Shown one piece after another: positions 53,615 to 62,633 of a DNA stretch of 62,633 bases. The notes under the pieces are model-generated. The model was not told the origin of the DNA and did no database searches. It worked only from the letters and a program-made list of their open reading frames with translations. The DNA lies in NCBI RefSeq assembly GCF_009428905.1, contig NZ_WHYR01000019.1, positions 1 through 62,633 on the forward strand. The letters are read 5' to 3'. The position numbers were made by a program, and so were the translations under genes. This DNA comes from Desulfofundulus thermobenzoicus (lineage in GTDB: Bacteria > Bacillota > Desulfotomaculia > Desulfotomaculales > Desulfovirgulaceae). Position 1 is the stretch's first letter; each line of letters begins with the position of its first letter.

Positions 53615-56600
53615 CTATTCCAATACCACCCGAATCTTTTCCCGTTCTTTACCCCTTGCCAGCCCCTCCACGTACTCCTCAAACCGCTTCTTCAGCTCTA
53701 TAAGCGTGGCCGGCGAACCGCCGGAGAGCAGGGCCGCCCGCAGGTCCCCCATCTTTACCGGCACCCTGATCAGCCCGGAGAGGGCCTCCTGCACAGCCTG
53801 AATGAATTCTGCGCTTATTTCATCTGGCAACTTCCGCACTTCTAGAAAATCATCCACAATTTTTCTGGCCGCCGGTTTTAACAGTTCCAGGTTGCCCTGC
53901 GTCGCCGGATCCGCCAGGTTTTTGAGGAGGGTGCGGGTCCAGTTTTCCACCATTTCGTCCAGTTTCCCGTCCAGATCGGCCAGTACCGTCGCTGCCGGGG
54001 TTGCCGCCGGCTCCGCGGCCGGCCTGTAGCCGCAGTGCGGGCAGGTGGGCGAGGCACCCAGATCCCTCCCGGTAAGTTTAAAACAACTCTGCAGGCCCGC
54101 CAGACGTTGCTGGAAATCGGACAACTCCCGGCGGGGCATGAGGTCGATGGTGGAAAGCTTCTGTAAAGCCTTCAGCCGCTGATCGCCCATCAGCCGGGTC
54201 TTCTGCCTGTCCTCGTTTACACCCAGCCGGGCTCTGGCGTGCAGAGAAAGGTATGCCTCTTTGTACTCCTTTTTCAGCGCGGTTAACCTGCGCCGGGCCT
54301 CCTGGCGGAAGACCGGCTGGCGGCGCCCGGCCGGATCGCTGATCTGGGCCAGGATCTCATCCCGCGCCGCTTTCACCCTGTCGATCCATCCATGCCCGCC
54401 GGGCAGGACGGCCTCGGCGGTGGCCAGGTACGCAGCCTCCGGCCCCAATTCCACCACCAGTCCATGCAGGAAACCAACCTCGTCCATGGCCGCCAGGCCT
54501 TCCCGGTGGGCATTCACTTCTGTCACGTCATACCGGAAATTCTTGAGCTTGCCCGGTGAAGTGTAGACCTGGAGCGATTCCAGGAAGGTCTTGGTTTGCT
54601 CCAGGCGGGAGCGCAGTTTTTCGGCTTCCTCACCGGTCAGCAGGCTACGGCCCCAGAAGGACAAACCTCCCCTCAAAGTCTCCTGCGCCAGTACCAGCCT
54701 TCTTATCAGCCGGGCCAGGGCTTTCTGCAGTTCATAAACGGGCTCGTCTTTCCCCTGGGTAACCAGCTGCGCCATGCCCGGCGTCAGCCCCAGCAGCTCG
54801 AACAGTGCCTTGAGTGCCGGGAGGTTCCAGTCCTTTGGCCGTTCAATATGTTTGAACTGAATCAATTCGTCCACGGCAATCCCGGCCAGCTGGGGAAGCC
54901 CGGTGGCATCGAACTTCCGGCCCGGAATGGCCAAGACGATATCACCCGAGTAGACCAGGGCGGCCAGAAGCACCAGCAGCCATTCCCGTTCCAGACGGTA
55001 CCCTTTATCCGGGGCGAAATACTCTTCACTGTAGATTTCCTGGAGTAGTTCCGGGCGGTTGACCACCTGGCCGTGTCCCTTTTTGTTCATGATCTCCAGG
55101 ACGGTTTTGGCATACCTTGACCGGTAGGGATCCAGCCTGTCGCCGTCCAGCAATTCCAGCGCGTCCAGCACGGCCGTGGCCTGTTTGGTCCGGTGCTGCC
55201 CGGCGATGGCCCGCAGGGCGTCCTGGGCCGCCTGGGCACGGTTGGCCCCGGTAATGAGCACGGAGAAAGCCGGATATTCGGGAGCAATGTTCTGGAAATG
55301 CGGGCCCAGGCAGACGGCGGCGATGGTATTCACCAGGTCACGGAAGTTCAGGCGCTCGCCCGGGGCGATGCCGGAGACTTCCCGGATTGACTTTCCTTTG
55401 ACCCACCCGGTCAGTGACCTGGCCCGTCCCTGGCAGGTCACTTCAAAGGCAGTGAAAATATTTTGTTTCAACCACTGCACCAGCTCCTGGAGGAAATCGC
55501 CCGCCTTGGATTCATAGGTGGATTTGGCGTGACCCAAGGCTGTGGAGGCCAGGTCCAGGGCCGCGGCATAGTTTTTAAGTGTGGTACGGAACCCGTCATC
55601 CAGGTCTTTAAGGCGGAAAAACACTTCGTCGGCCTTTTTCTCGTCTTTAAAATACGGTGGGTCAAAGGGTTGGATGAAATAAATATAGAAATCCCGCGGC
55701 GGCACCGCAGTGGAACGCTCATTGGGCGCGCCGAAGAAAAGATATCCCTGGCGCGCGGCCTTGCGCTCCAGCCACTCCAGCTCGTGCTGCCAGATCTTGA
55801 ATCCGGTCACGTAGGTGCGGTCGGTACACTCCATGACCCGCTTTAAAGCCTCGTAATAATAGCGGTCCAAATGGGAGGCTTCCAGGCTTTCGGCACGCCT
55901 TTCGATCAGGGCGTCAAAGTCGTCGGTCTTTTTCAGGTCCAGGTAATACTGGCGGTTATCCTTATTTAGGGAAATGAACTGCCCGCTCACCGTCCGGTGG
56001 ATTTCCCGCAACACCGTTTCCACCTGGGAGAGCAGGTCGTCGGCCGGGTCGCCGCCCAGTTCTTCGATTCCAGGCTGGTACAGGCAGAGCCCGTCCCGCA
56101 GTTCTTCCGCCGTGGCGCCGACGGGGGAATAAATGTCGCCCGTGGTCAGCCGGTGCACCGACAGGGCGTAGATGATGCGCAGGGCCATGGGTTTGTAAAC
56201 GGGGCGGGTGAAGGCCTGCTGGATGCGGGATTCCAGCACCTGGCTGCAGTCGATTACCGCCCTGATCTCCGGAACGGCACGGAAGGAGGCGTTTTCGCGC
56301 AGGGTATTCCAGTAGCTGTCGTAGGCGATCAAACCGGGCCGGTCTTCCGGGACATCCCGGTCGAGAAGCCCTTCCATGGCCCGGGACAGGGTTCTGAGCA
56401 CCTCACGCTTCTCCGCCACCCGGATCTGTTCAAAAACATCGATGAAATCGGGGTGCACGGGGAAAAGGCGGACGAACTCGTCCAGGCGCTCGTTCATGCG
56501 TCCATAAAATCGGGCAAAGGGCGTCAGGTATTCGCGAATGCTGGCCTGCTGTTCGCCCGTTTTCTTGAGCAGGCGCTCGGCCACCACAAACTTGACATCG

Positions 56601-57346
56601 GTACGGGCAATCAGAATCTGCTCAAACCGGTCCTTCACCCGGCGGATGCTATCGGCCACAAAGGAAAAACGGGGACTGTCGAAGATGGCCTCCTGCACAC
56701 CGGCAATGAAGCGGAAGCGGAGGTCTTTGCAGACCTCACCAATTTCCCGGAGAAAGTTCAGATCCAGGATAAGCTCATGGTCCTTGCGCGTCTGCAGGTA
56801 GTCCAGGAGCTCGTCCACCACCAGGAGCAGGCCGTGATCGGGATACACCCGGTGGAAAGCAGCCATCATCTCCTCGAAGGCCCGCTTGTTGTTGGGCACT
56901 TCCGCCGCGGAGGGGAATCCGTAATCCACTCCCATGGCGGCCAGGTGTTCCTCCAGCTGGCCCAGGAGAATATCACGCAGGGACATGGTGGTGGCACCGA
57001 TCTCGGTGCGCACCACCTTGAAGCGGCCGCCGATCCGGCCGGCGGCGCCGGCCACCTGGCTGTTATTGAGCAGGGCAACCAGTTCCGCATTCTCGGCCAG
57101 GGCGGAGATCACCGACATAAGGTGGGATTTACCGGTGCCGTAATTGCCCACCACCAGGAGCCCCTTGTTATCCGCCGGCTGGTCGAACTGCAGCTGGGGA
57201 ATGATCAACCCGGTTATCTTTTCGGCCATTTCCCGGGAAATGACATAAGTCTTCACCAGTTGCCGGGCCTCCGATTCCCGGTCGGCATCCCGCAGCTGAA
57301 CGATGGATCTGATGGGATCGAATTGGATCAGATCCCGGTATTTCAT
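53615..57346 (-). CDS. brxC: BREX P-loop ATPase BrxC/PglY
   Basis: A 1243-residue protein starting [22 protein letters not shown] with Walker [10 protein letters not shown] (67-75), [20 protein letters not shown] as Walker B, long helical and coiled regions, and a CPHCGYRP zinc-ribbon half near the C-terminus. This matches the large DUF6079/BrxC-PglY ATPases of BREX. The ATG at 57346 follows AGGAGG by ten bases; a TTG one codon earlier is possible. It is the second gene of the BREX operon, after brxF. In type 3 it is normally followed by pglX, which here is displaced by the CRISPR insertion. Confidence 0.9.
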   Translation of the reverse strand: MKYRDLIQFDPIRSIVQLRDADRESEARQLVKTYVISREMAEKITGLIIPQLQFDQPADNKGLLVVGNYGTGKSHLMSVISALAENAELVALLNNSQVAGAAGRIGGRFKVVRTEIGATTMSLRDILLGQLEEHLAAMGVDYGFPSAAEVPNNKRAFEEMMAAFHRVYPDHGLLLVVDELLDYLQTRKDHELILDLNFLREIGEVCKDLRFRFIAGVQEAIFDSPRFSFVADSIRRVKDRFEQILIARTDVKFVVAERLLKKTGEQQASIREYLTPFARFYGRMNERLDEFVRLFPVHPDFIDVFEQIRVAEKREVLRTLSRAMEGLLDRDVPEDRPGLIAYDSYWNTLRENASFRAVPEIRAVIDCSQVLESRIQQAFTRPVYKPMALRIIYALSVHRLTTGDIYSPVGATAEELRDGLCLYQPGIEELGGDPADDLLSQVETVLREIHRTVSGQFISLNKDNRQYYLDLKKTDDFDALIERRAESLEASHLDRYYYEALKRVMECTDRTYVTGFKIWQHELEWLERKAARQGYLFFGAPNERSTAVPPRDFYIYFIQPFDPPYFKDEKKADEVFFRLKDLDDGFRTTLKNYAAALDLASTALGHAKSTYESKAGDFLQELVQWLKQNIFTAFEVTCQGRARSLTGWVKGKSIREVSGIAPGERLNFRDLVNTIAAVCLGPHFQNIAPEYPAFSVLITGANRAQAAQDALRAIAGQHRTKQATAVLDALELLDGDRLDPYRSRYAKTVLEIMNKKGHGQVVNRPELLQEIYSEEYFAPDKGYRLEREWLLVLLAALVYSGDIVLAIPGRKFDATGLPQLAGIAVDELIQFKHIERPKDWNLPALKALFELLGLTPGMAQLVTQGKDEPVYELQKALARLIRRLVLAQETLRGGLSFWGRSLLTGEEAEKLRSRLEQTKTFLESLQVYTSPGKLKNFRYDVTEVNAHREGLAAMDEVGFLHGLVVELGPEAAYLATAEAVLPGGHGWIDRVKAARDEILAQISDPAGRRQPVFRQEARRRLTALKKEYKEAYLSLHARARLGVNEDRQKTRLMGDQRLKALQKLSTIDLMPRRELSDFQQRLAGLQSCFKLTGRDLGASPTCPHCGYRPAAEPAATPAATVLADLDGKLDEMVENWTRTLLKNLADPATQGNLELLKPAARKIVDDFLEVRKLPDEISAEFIQAVQEALSGLIRVPVKMGDLRAALLSGGSPATLIELKKRFEEYVEGLARGKEREKIRVVLE

Positions 57347-57411
57347 CAAAAATCTGCCTCCTTACTATCCATTGCCGTTTTTGTATCGATCCCTGAAGCG
57401 CCGTCCCCCCC

Positions 57412-57882
57412 TTAACCGCCGGCGGGCGGCTCCAGGTTTAAAACCAGATAATCCCGCACCGGATAGCGCCTGTATTCACGGTGATTTGGCACCGCATAGG
57501 TCAGATAGCCGCTTTCCAGGCGGCCGTTCCAGGCGGCAACGATGGTCCTGTTCCGGGAAAGGCCCTGCAGCAGCCGCAGTGCATCCTGCCTGAGCGCCAC
57601 ATCGAACAGAATTTCCGTATTGTCAAGAAGGATCAGGTCATCTGGTAATGTATTGACAATGTCGGAGAGCAACCGGGCTATACGCAGCGCCCGCCGGCGC
57701 TCAGTGAGGTCGAGCAGGCGGCGGGAGAGTTCGAGGTTGACGTTGAGTAGGGGAGCGCCGGTGAGCTTATGTAATTCCTGAAGCATACGGGTCTTGCCTT
57801 TGCCGGCCGGCGCCACCACCAGGATCAGGCGGTAATATAACCCGGCGGCCTGGTTGATTAGTTGGACGATTTCATCTAACAT
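57412..57882 (-). CDS. brxF: BREX type 3 P-loop protein BrxF
   Basis: A 156-residue P-loop NTPase with Walker A APAGKGKT (24-31), LTGAPLLNVNLELSRRLLDLTERRRALR and Walker B ILLDNTEILFD. Size, motif layout and position just upstream of brxC match BrxF, which is specific to BREX type 3 and therefore defines the system type. It is the first gene of the operon; GAGG lies ten bases before the ATG. Confidence 0.85.
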   Translation of the reverse strand: MLDEIVQLINQAAGLYYRLILVVAPAGKGKTRMLQELHKLTGAPLLNVNLELSRRLLDLTERRRALRIARLLSDIVNTLPDDLILLDNTEILFDVALRQDALRLLQGLSRNRTIVAAWNGRLESGYLTYAVPNHREYRRYPVRDYLVLNLEPPAGG

Positions 57883-57937
57883 TTATGGAAAACCTCTTTA
57901 CCTATAAAGTCAGCAATTCCATAATACATATAGCAAT

Positions 57938-57968
57938 ATAATACTCCAAACCGGCAGCGTGCTGTCAA
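57938..57968 (-). promoter_or_regulatory. possible promoter of the BREX operon
   Basis: Consensus TTGACA (57968-57963) and TATTAT (57943-57938) on the minus strand, but with a 19-base spacer, about 55 bases before brxF. The remaining 57969-58083 sequence shows no gene. Confidence 0.4.
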
Positions 57969-58083
57969 TGATTTCCCGGTAAATACTCAGGAAAACAGCC
58001 GGAAGCCGCCGCACCCCTGATCCCACTTCCCGCCCCCGGCCGTTTCCCGTCAGAGATAAAACTTCCGGCAATCTCCCGGCTGT

Positions 58084-59067
58084 TTAACCCAGCGCGGCCT
58101 TTGCCTTCCGTGCCCATTCCGGGTCGGCCAGCAGCGCCCGGCCGATGCCCACCAGGTCGGCCTTGCCTTCGGCGATCACGGCGTTGGCCAGGACGGGATC
58201 CCCCAGGCCGCCGGTGACCAGCACGGGCACCTTTACCGCCGGTTTGACCGCTTCGGCCAGGTAGACGAAAAAGCCGCTGCCGCTGAGCCTGGCGCCGCAC
58301 AGGCCGCCGGAAAGATCCAGCACGTCCACGCCGGCCTCCACCAGGGCGGGGGCGGCCCGCCGGGCGTCCCCGGGAGTAATGCCCCCGGGCATCCGGTCGT
58401 CGGCGCCGAGGCGGTAAAAGAGGCAGTAGTCGTCTCCCACCGCCCGGCGTACGGCTTCCACCACCTCCAGGGGGAAGCGCAGCCGCCGGTCAAAGGAGCC
58501 GCCGTACTGGTCGGTGCGCCGGTTGGTCAGGGGGGAGAAAAACTGGTTCAACAGGTAGCCGTGGGCGCCGTGTATTTCCACCATATCGAAACCGGCGTCC
58601 CTGGCCCGGCGGGCTGCAGCGGCAAAGGCTTCCTTTATGCCGTTCATTTCCGCTGCGGACAGCTCCTGCGGCACTTCCCCCCTGCCATTGGGATGGGGCA
58701 CGGCCGAAGGGGCCAGGGGTGTGCGGTCCAGCACCGCGGTACTGGTATTGCTGCCGGCGTGGGTGATCTGAATGCCGATTTTCGCGCCGCGCCGGTGCAC
58801 TTCTTCCACCAGGCGCCTTAAACCGGGCACCAGGGCGTCGTCGTGAATGCCCAGCTGCTTCTTATCGGCCCGGCCCGAGGGGGTCACATAGCTGTGTTCC
58901 ACAATGAGCAGGGCCACCTCCGCTTCCGCCCGCCGGTTGTAGTGGGCGATCAGGGCCTCGTTTATCTCCCCGCTCTCCGGGCACAGATAATTGGCCATGG
59001 GCGGCATGACAACACGGTTTTTTAACTGCAGCTTGGGTGATTCAAACGGCGTGAACAAACTGGCCAT
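58084..59067 (-). CDS. NADH:flavin oxidoreductase, Old Yellow Enzyme family
   Basis: A 327-residue FMN-dependent TIM-barrel protein: SPKLQLKNRVVMPPMA, IQITHAGSNT, the catalytic-pair region VEIHGAHGYLLNQFFSPLTNRRTDQYGGS, and the phosphate-binding VPVLVTGGLGDP ... GIGRALLADPEW. It is the single-domain form, without the Fe-S/NADH domain of dienoyl-CoA reductase relatives. It reduces activated C=C bonds; the substrate is unknown. AAAGGAG lies eight bases before the ATG. Part of it is duplicated at 59425-59480. Confidence 0.93.
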   Translation of the reverse strand: MASLFTPFESPKLQLKNRVVMPPMANYLCPESGEINEALIAHYNRRAEAEVALLIVEHSYVTPSGRADKKQLGIHDDALVPGLRRLVEEVHRRGAKIGIQITHAGSNTSTAVLDRTPLAPSAVPHPNGRGEVPQELSAAEMNGIKEAFAAAARRARDAGFDMVEIHGAHGYLLNQFFSPLTNRRTDQYGGSFDRRLRFPLEVVEAVRRAVGDDYCLFYRLGADDRMPGGITPGDARRAAPALVEAGVDVLDLSGGLCGARLSGSGFFVYLAEAVKPAVKVPVLVTGGLGDPVLANAVIAEGKADLVGIGRALLADPEWARKAKAALG

Positions 59068-59170
59068 GGGGAAAACTCCTTTCGGTAAAAATTGATTTTC
59101 CGGTTTAAATAGGCTTAAAAGCCCATTTGCTTAAATTAATTCCTCCCGGGTTTGGTGATCAGCAGGTCTG

Positions 59171-59353
59171 CTACATGCTAACCGCCCGGCTGTGCGCCCC
59201 CGGCCAAGCAGCGATCTCTTCTACGGATCGCCTCACCTCAGCCGCGCTCAAGGTAAAGGAGACCATTTCCCGGCGCCCTACTTCCAATTGGTAGCCGTTC
59301 ATGGCCGGCATGGTACCGGACAGCACCACGCCGATGCGCTTGTTTCCGTCCAT
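59171..59353 (-). pseudogene. C-terminal fragment of a Doc/Fic-type toxin
   Basis: MDGNKRIGVVLSGTMPAMNGYQLEVG... contains the end of the Fic motif (DGNKR) and the following helix of death-on-curing proteins. The conserved HPFx part and the whole N-terminal half are absent. It is about 55 residues and very likely non-functional. Confidence 0.72.
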
Positions 59354-59424
59354 GTATGCATGATTTCCTGGTCACCGTCACCGTTTTCGCCCCCCTGACC
59401 CGCCCTTTGACCTCGATGAAGTAA

Positions 59425-59480
59425 CCCCCCAGGCCGCCGGTGACCAGTACGGGCACTTTTACCGCCGGTTTGACCGCTTC
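59425..59480 (-). pseudogene. duplicated fragment of the OYE-family gene
   Basis: About 93% identical to 58201-58256 of the intact oxidoreductase gene (encoding AVKPAVKVPVLVTGGLG). It lies directly upstream of the Doc fragment. Confidence 0.85.
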
Positions 59481-59540
59481 GTTCTGTCCCGCGGAATTTC
59501 CGGGATAGACTTCGGTCGCCGTCGCAAAGAACAATTTGAA

Positions 59541-60500
59541 TCACGATGGTTTACCGGCACCGTTATTGACGATGGCCCGGGCTTCTTCCAGGGTATTGGC
59601 GGCAAAAAGCTCCTCCAGGATATAGTCCAGCACTTCCAGATTGGTTATCTGCTGGACCTTTTGTTGCATGTCTGACGATTTATCCCCAAACTTGCGGACC
59701 AGGTATTTGCATATAACTTCCCGCTTGGCTTCGACTTTGCCTTCCACCCGGCCTTCCGCACGACCTTCCGCACGACCTTTCTCATGCCAGCTGGTGGTTA
59801 TCTGCATGATCACGTCAACCTCCTTACTATCCAGTCTTCCCAATTCCCGGTTATATTGTTCTTCTTCCTCCCGATTCAGTTTCAGGTAGGTCTCGAAAAA
59901 ACCGGCCAACAGTTCCATCCGGGCCGGGTCCAATTTCATCCGGGCCAGCATGCGCATGAATTCAACCTTCACTTTTACCTTTTCTTCCGGCTGAAAGCCC
60001 ATTTTGCTTAAAAGGGCGGCGGCCACCGGGTTGTCACCCTGGATGTATTCCCGCCAGTTCAGTTTCTTCAGCTCCAGCTTGTAAAACCGGAAATTTAAAA
60101 CATCCAGAAACGGGAACACCAGCTCGAAACTATCCGGTTCGTCCCTTACCCGATCGTAGCTGAATACGGCCACGGGTAATATTTTACGCCGGTATTTTTC
60201 GTACAGCCGGCTGAAATAGACAAACATCCGCTCGTTAAAATTTCCTTGCACGTACGATTGTGGCTCTACATGAACCAGGATCAAGCCGGGTTCTCCTTTG
60301 AGCCGGGTCTCCACCAGAATATCCACTTTGCGTTTTTCCCCGGCCGTTACGTCGGTAAATACCTCCTGCTGCAAAAACTTGAGCTGCGTCAGGTCAATGG
60401 CCCGACTCGCTTCCGGAAAGAAAAGTTCCATGAATTCGGCAAAAAAGGTTTCCAGCAGTTCTTTAAACAGGCGGTCGTGGTCGATCTGGTTTTCGTTCAT
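59541..60500 (-). CDS. Rpn-family recombination-promoting nuclease / PD-(D/E)XK transposase-like protein
   Basis: The 319-residue protein starts with DHDRLFKELLETFFAEFMELFFPE, the YhgA/Rpn signature, followed by KVDILVETRLKGEPGLILVHVEPQS, a PD-(D/E)XK-type nuclease core. The C-terminal part has the usual charged repeat KGRAEGRAEGRVEGKVEAKREV. Rpn proteins cut DNA and promote RecA-independent recombination; many copies occur in such genomes. AGGAG lies eight bases before the ATG. Confidence 0.88.
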   Translation of the reverse strand: MNENQIDHDRLFKELLETFFAEFMELFFPEASRAIDLTQLKFLQQEVFTDVTAGEKRKVDILVETRLKGEPGLILVHVEPQSYVQGNFNERMFVYFSRLYEKYRRKILPVAVFSYDRVRDEPDSFELVFPFLDVLNFRFYKLELKKLNWREYIQGDNPVAAALLSKMGFQPEEKVKVKVEFMRMLARMKLDPARMELLAGFFETYLKLNREEEEQYNRELGRLDSKEVDVIMQITTSWHEKGRAEGRAEGRVEGKVEAKREVICKYLVRKFGDKSSDMQQKVQQITNLEVLDYILEELFAANTLEEARAIVNNGAGKPS

Positions 60501-60854
60501 CGGACCGGCTCCTTTATTCTTTCTGGTTACAGTTTACACCGGGTCCGGCAGGGTTTCAACAAGTTTACTGCCAATCCGGCACCCGGTTCACCGATAATCC
60601 TGGGCGTCAAATGCCTTCAAAATTATATCTGTACTCCTGTAACCATCAAAATCAGCTCTCCTCAAAACCAAAGGACTGAAATTTCAGGTCCGGCAGGCCC
60701 AACCGCTGCGCTTCCAGGGAAATGGAGCCGCCGCGGCGACTTCCGGCGTATGAACGGTCGCCGGGTGGAAGGGGAGAACATCGCCCCCGACCTGCCCGTC
60801 TGCTGGGCAATGATCCGGACGTGGCCGCGGCGGAAAAATTGCTGCTTAATAAAA
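60501..60854. other. intergenic stretch with a possible plus-strand coding remnant
   Basis: No gene can be supported. A plus-strand frame ends NDPDVAAAEKLLLNKRDRLP before a stop near 60871 and may be the tail of a lost gene; I do not recognise it. Confidence 0.35.
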
Positions 60855-60886
60855 GGGACAGGCTGCCTTAAAATAGAGCCTGTCCC
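60855..60886 (-). terminator. terminator of the taurine/nitrate-type ABC operon
   Basis: A perfect 10-bp stem GGGACAGGCT / AGCCTGTCCC, followed on the minus strand by TTTTATT, about 90 bases after the ATPase stop. Confidence 0.8.
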
Positions 60887-60975
60887 GAAAATTTAATTTT
60901 CGTCTTCTAATGGTGCCGCCTCGCGGCATGAATGTCTTTATCCCCTTTTTCCCCGGAGGCTGGTAAACGCCCTTT

Positions 60976-61764
60976 TCACACCGCCTTTAAACTCTCCTCG
61001 CGAATCAGGTCTAAAAGCTGCCTTTTCAGGTGCAAAAAGGCGGGTTCGTCCTTCATTTCATAGGTGCGGGGCCGGGGCAGGTCGATGCACACCGTTTCCT
61101 TGATCTGCCCCGGGCGAGAGGTCATCACATGCACCGTATCGCTTAAAAAGACCGCTTCCTCCACGTCGTGGGTGACAAAGAGGATGGTCTTCCGAGCCTC
61201 TTCCCACACCTTGAGCAGTATTTCCTGCATGATCAGCCTGGTCTGGGCGTCCAGGGCGCCAAAGGGCTCGTCCATGAGCAGTATTTCCGGATCGTTGGCC
61301 AGGGCCCGGGCAATGGCCACCCGCTGCTTCATCCCTCCGGAAAGGCCGGCCGGGAAGGTTTCTTCAAAGCCCTTTAAACCCACCAGTTCCACATAATGCC
61401 GGGAAACCGCCAGGCGTTCCTGTGCCGGCACGCCGCGCAGTTCCAGGCCGAATTCAATGTTCCGCCGCACCGTCAACCAGGGGAACAGGGTATAGGACTG
61501 GAAAACCATGCCCCGGTCCGGCCCCGGCCCCTTGATTTCCCGCCCGTCCAGCAGCACCCGCCCGGCCGTGGGTTCGGTGAGCCCGGCCACAATGCGCAGG
61601 ATGGTGGACTTACCGCAGCCGGAGGGGCCCAGAATGGTCACAAATTCCCCTTCCCGCACATGGAAACTGGTGGCCTGCAGCGCCTCCACATCCCCGGCGC
61701 GGGCGTTAAAGGTTTTACACACTTCCTCAATGCTCAGCTTGAAGCCGTTTCCGTCCAACACCAT
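60976..61764 (-). CDS. ABC transporter ATPase, nitrate/sulfonate/taurine type
   Basis: A 262-residue single-domain ABC ATPase: Walker A GPSGCGKST, Q-loop VFQSYTLFPWLTV, signature LSGGMKQR, Walker B ILLMDEPFGALD and the H-loop FVTHDVEEA. The FPWLTV segment and C-terminal PGQIKETVCIDLPRPR are typical of SsuB/TauB/NrtD. The ATG at 61764 overlaps the permease stop, so the two are coupled. It powers import of sulfonates, nitrate, thiamine precursors or similar anions; the binding protein is not in the window. Confidence 0.92.
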   Translation of the reverse strand: MVLDGNGFKLSIEEVCKTFNARAGDVEALQATSFHVREGEFVTILGPSGCGKSTILRIVAGLTEPTAGRVLLDGREIKGPGPDRGMVFQSYTLFPWLTVRRNIEFGLELRGVPAQERLAVSRHYVELVGLKGFEETFPAGLSGGMKQRVAIARALANDPEILLMDEPFGALDAQTRLIMQEILLKVWEEARKTILFVTHDVEEAVFLSDTVHVMTSRPGQIKETVCIDLPRPRTYEMKDEPAFLHLKRQLLDLIREESLKAV

Positions 61765-62543
61765 CACTTCCCCCGCCGCAGGTAGGAAAATGAAACATGG
61801 TAGATAAACTTGAAAAGAAAATCGGTAAGCATGCCCAGAAGGCCGATGGTGGCAATGCAGACGAATATCCTGCCCGTCTGGCCGAACCGGGCCGCATGCA
61901 TGATGGCGTAACCCAGACCGGAACTGGCGCCCACAATCTCCGCCACCACCAGGTAGGTCCAGGCCCAGCCGAAGGTAATGCGCAGGGTGTCCACTATCCC
62001 CGGCAGGGAGGCGGGAATAATCACCCGCCGGAACACGGAATAGCCCTTCGCCCCCAGGGTATAGCTCACTTCAATCAAATCATGGGGCACGTTTTTGGTG
62101 ACGTCCATGACCATCAGCACCTGCTGAAAAAAGGTGCCCCAGAAGATGACCATGATTTTCTCCGGTTCGCCCAGACCCAGCCACAGGATGAACAGGGGGA
62201 TAAAGGCGGAGGCCGGCATGTAACGGATAAAACCGAACATGGGCTCGAAGAAGGCCACCGCCCATTTCCAGGTGCCCATTAAAATGCCCAGGGGTACGGC
62301 CAGTACGGAGGAAATGATAAAACCGGCACCCACCCGGAAGGTACTCACCAGGGCGTGCTTGAGCAGTGAACCGTCGCCGGCCATTTCCCGGGCCGTGTGA
62401 AAAACCTGATCGGGAGCAGGTAAAAGGGAGGCCGGCACCAGGTGGCCGTAAGCCAGGAGCGCCCAGAGGGCGAACAGCAGGGCAAAATGGGACGCCCCCA
62501 GACCGGTATAAAGGGATTTGTTCATTTCCTGTCTCAACAGCAT
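61764..62543 (-). CDS. ABC transporter permease, SsuC/TauC type
   Basis: A 259-residue membrane protein with six predicted helices and the BPD_transp_1 coupling segment TLGAKGYSVFRRVIIPASLPGIVDTLRI (EAA loop). It is the partner of the ATPase encoded downstream. GAGG lies about seven bases before the ATG at 62543. The upstream 90 bases to the right edge contain no gene start on this strand; the binding-protein gene may lie beyond. Confidence 0.92.
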   Translation of the reverse strand: MLLRQEMNKSLYTGLGASHFALLFALWALLAYGHLVPASLLPAPDQVFHTAREMAGDGSLLKHALVSTFRVGAGFIISSVLAVPLGILMGTWKWAVAFFEPMFGFIRYMPASAFIPLFILWLGLGEPEKIMVIFWGTFFQQVLMVMDVTKNVPHDLIEVSYTLGAKGYSVFRRVIIPASLPGIVDTLRITFGWAWTYLVVAEIVGASSGLGYAIMHAARFGQTGRIFVCIATIGLLGMLTDFLFKFIYHVSFSYLRRGK

Positions 62544-62633
62544 TTTCTACCTCAAGACAACGGGCGCCGCCTGCCGCGGCCCCGGAAATTGGTTTGGTCC
62601 CGCCTGGTTAATAAAAACCCGCCCCTGAAAACC

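Noticed and set aside
60725..60870. Short plus-strand gene ending in NDPDVAAAEKLLLNKRDRLP
   Set aside because: There is no start, no ribosome site and no recognised family; at most it is a remnant.

Overview
The window reads as a chromosomal segment of a GC-rich, spore-forming, anaerobic Gram-positive bacterium of the Peptococcales/Desulfotomaculum type. This is inferred from the sigma-K inhibitor BofA, the order tRNA-Ser / large (Alu-containing) SRP RNA / dnaX / ybaB / recR / bofA shared with Bacillus, a four-subunit ferredoxin-dependent 2-oxoacid oxidoreductase, HutP-type control of histidine degradation, strong GGAGG ribosome sites and common TTG starts. Almost every gene lies on the minus strand; the clear exceptions are a small HTH-like gene (1345-1587) and an HD hydrolase (10086-10886).

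Layout. 1-10900 is housekeeping: a partial Orn/Lys/Arg-type decarboxylase, a korABCD-like operon with a ParA/CobQ-like ATPase, bofA, recR, ybaB, dnaX, SRP RNA and tRNA-Ser(GGA). 11000-30800 is a large imidazole-catabolism region. Its left part is hutU-ftcD-hutI-fchA-hutP and its right end is hutH, which has its own sigma-A promoter and an attenuator preceded by four NAG triplets at exact 7-nt spacing (the HutP recognition pattern). Between them lies a second set of genes: a sugar-type ABC importer, a HisD-family dehydrogenase lacking one zinc ligand, a zinc alcohol dehydrogenase, an SDR, an AraC regulator, a second divergent urocanase and both subunits of aconitase X. This looks like an unassigned pathway for a histidine-related or polyhydroxylated compound.

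31600-57900 is a defence island. A BREX type 3 set (brxF, brxC, pglX, pglZ, brxA; no brxHII helicase seen) is interrupted between brxC and pglX by a complete type III CRISPR effector operon of the Csx11 (III-C) kind. That operon carries an ATPase-TOPRIM gene pair translationally coupled inside it. An IetAS-type ATPase/subtilisin pair follows brxA. Degenerate copies of the 3-prime end of pglX sit immediately upstream of both inserted modules, and a fused pglX/brxA remnant lies beyond IetAS, so the island appears to have been built by repeated recombination at the pglX 3-prime end. No CRISPR array, cas1, cas2 or cas6 is present in the window.

58000-62633 holds an Old Yellow Enzyme-type oxidoreductase, debris of a Doc/Fic toxin and of the same oxidoreductase, an Rpn-family nuclease, and the ATPase and permease of a nitrate/sulfonate/taurine-type importer. 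Heptanucleotide repeats occur both between genes and in frame inside pglX.
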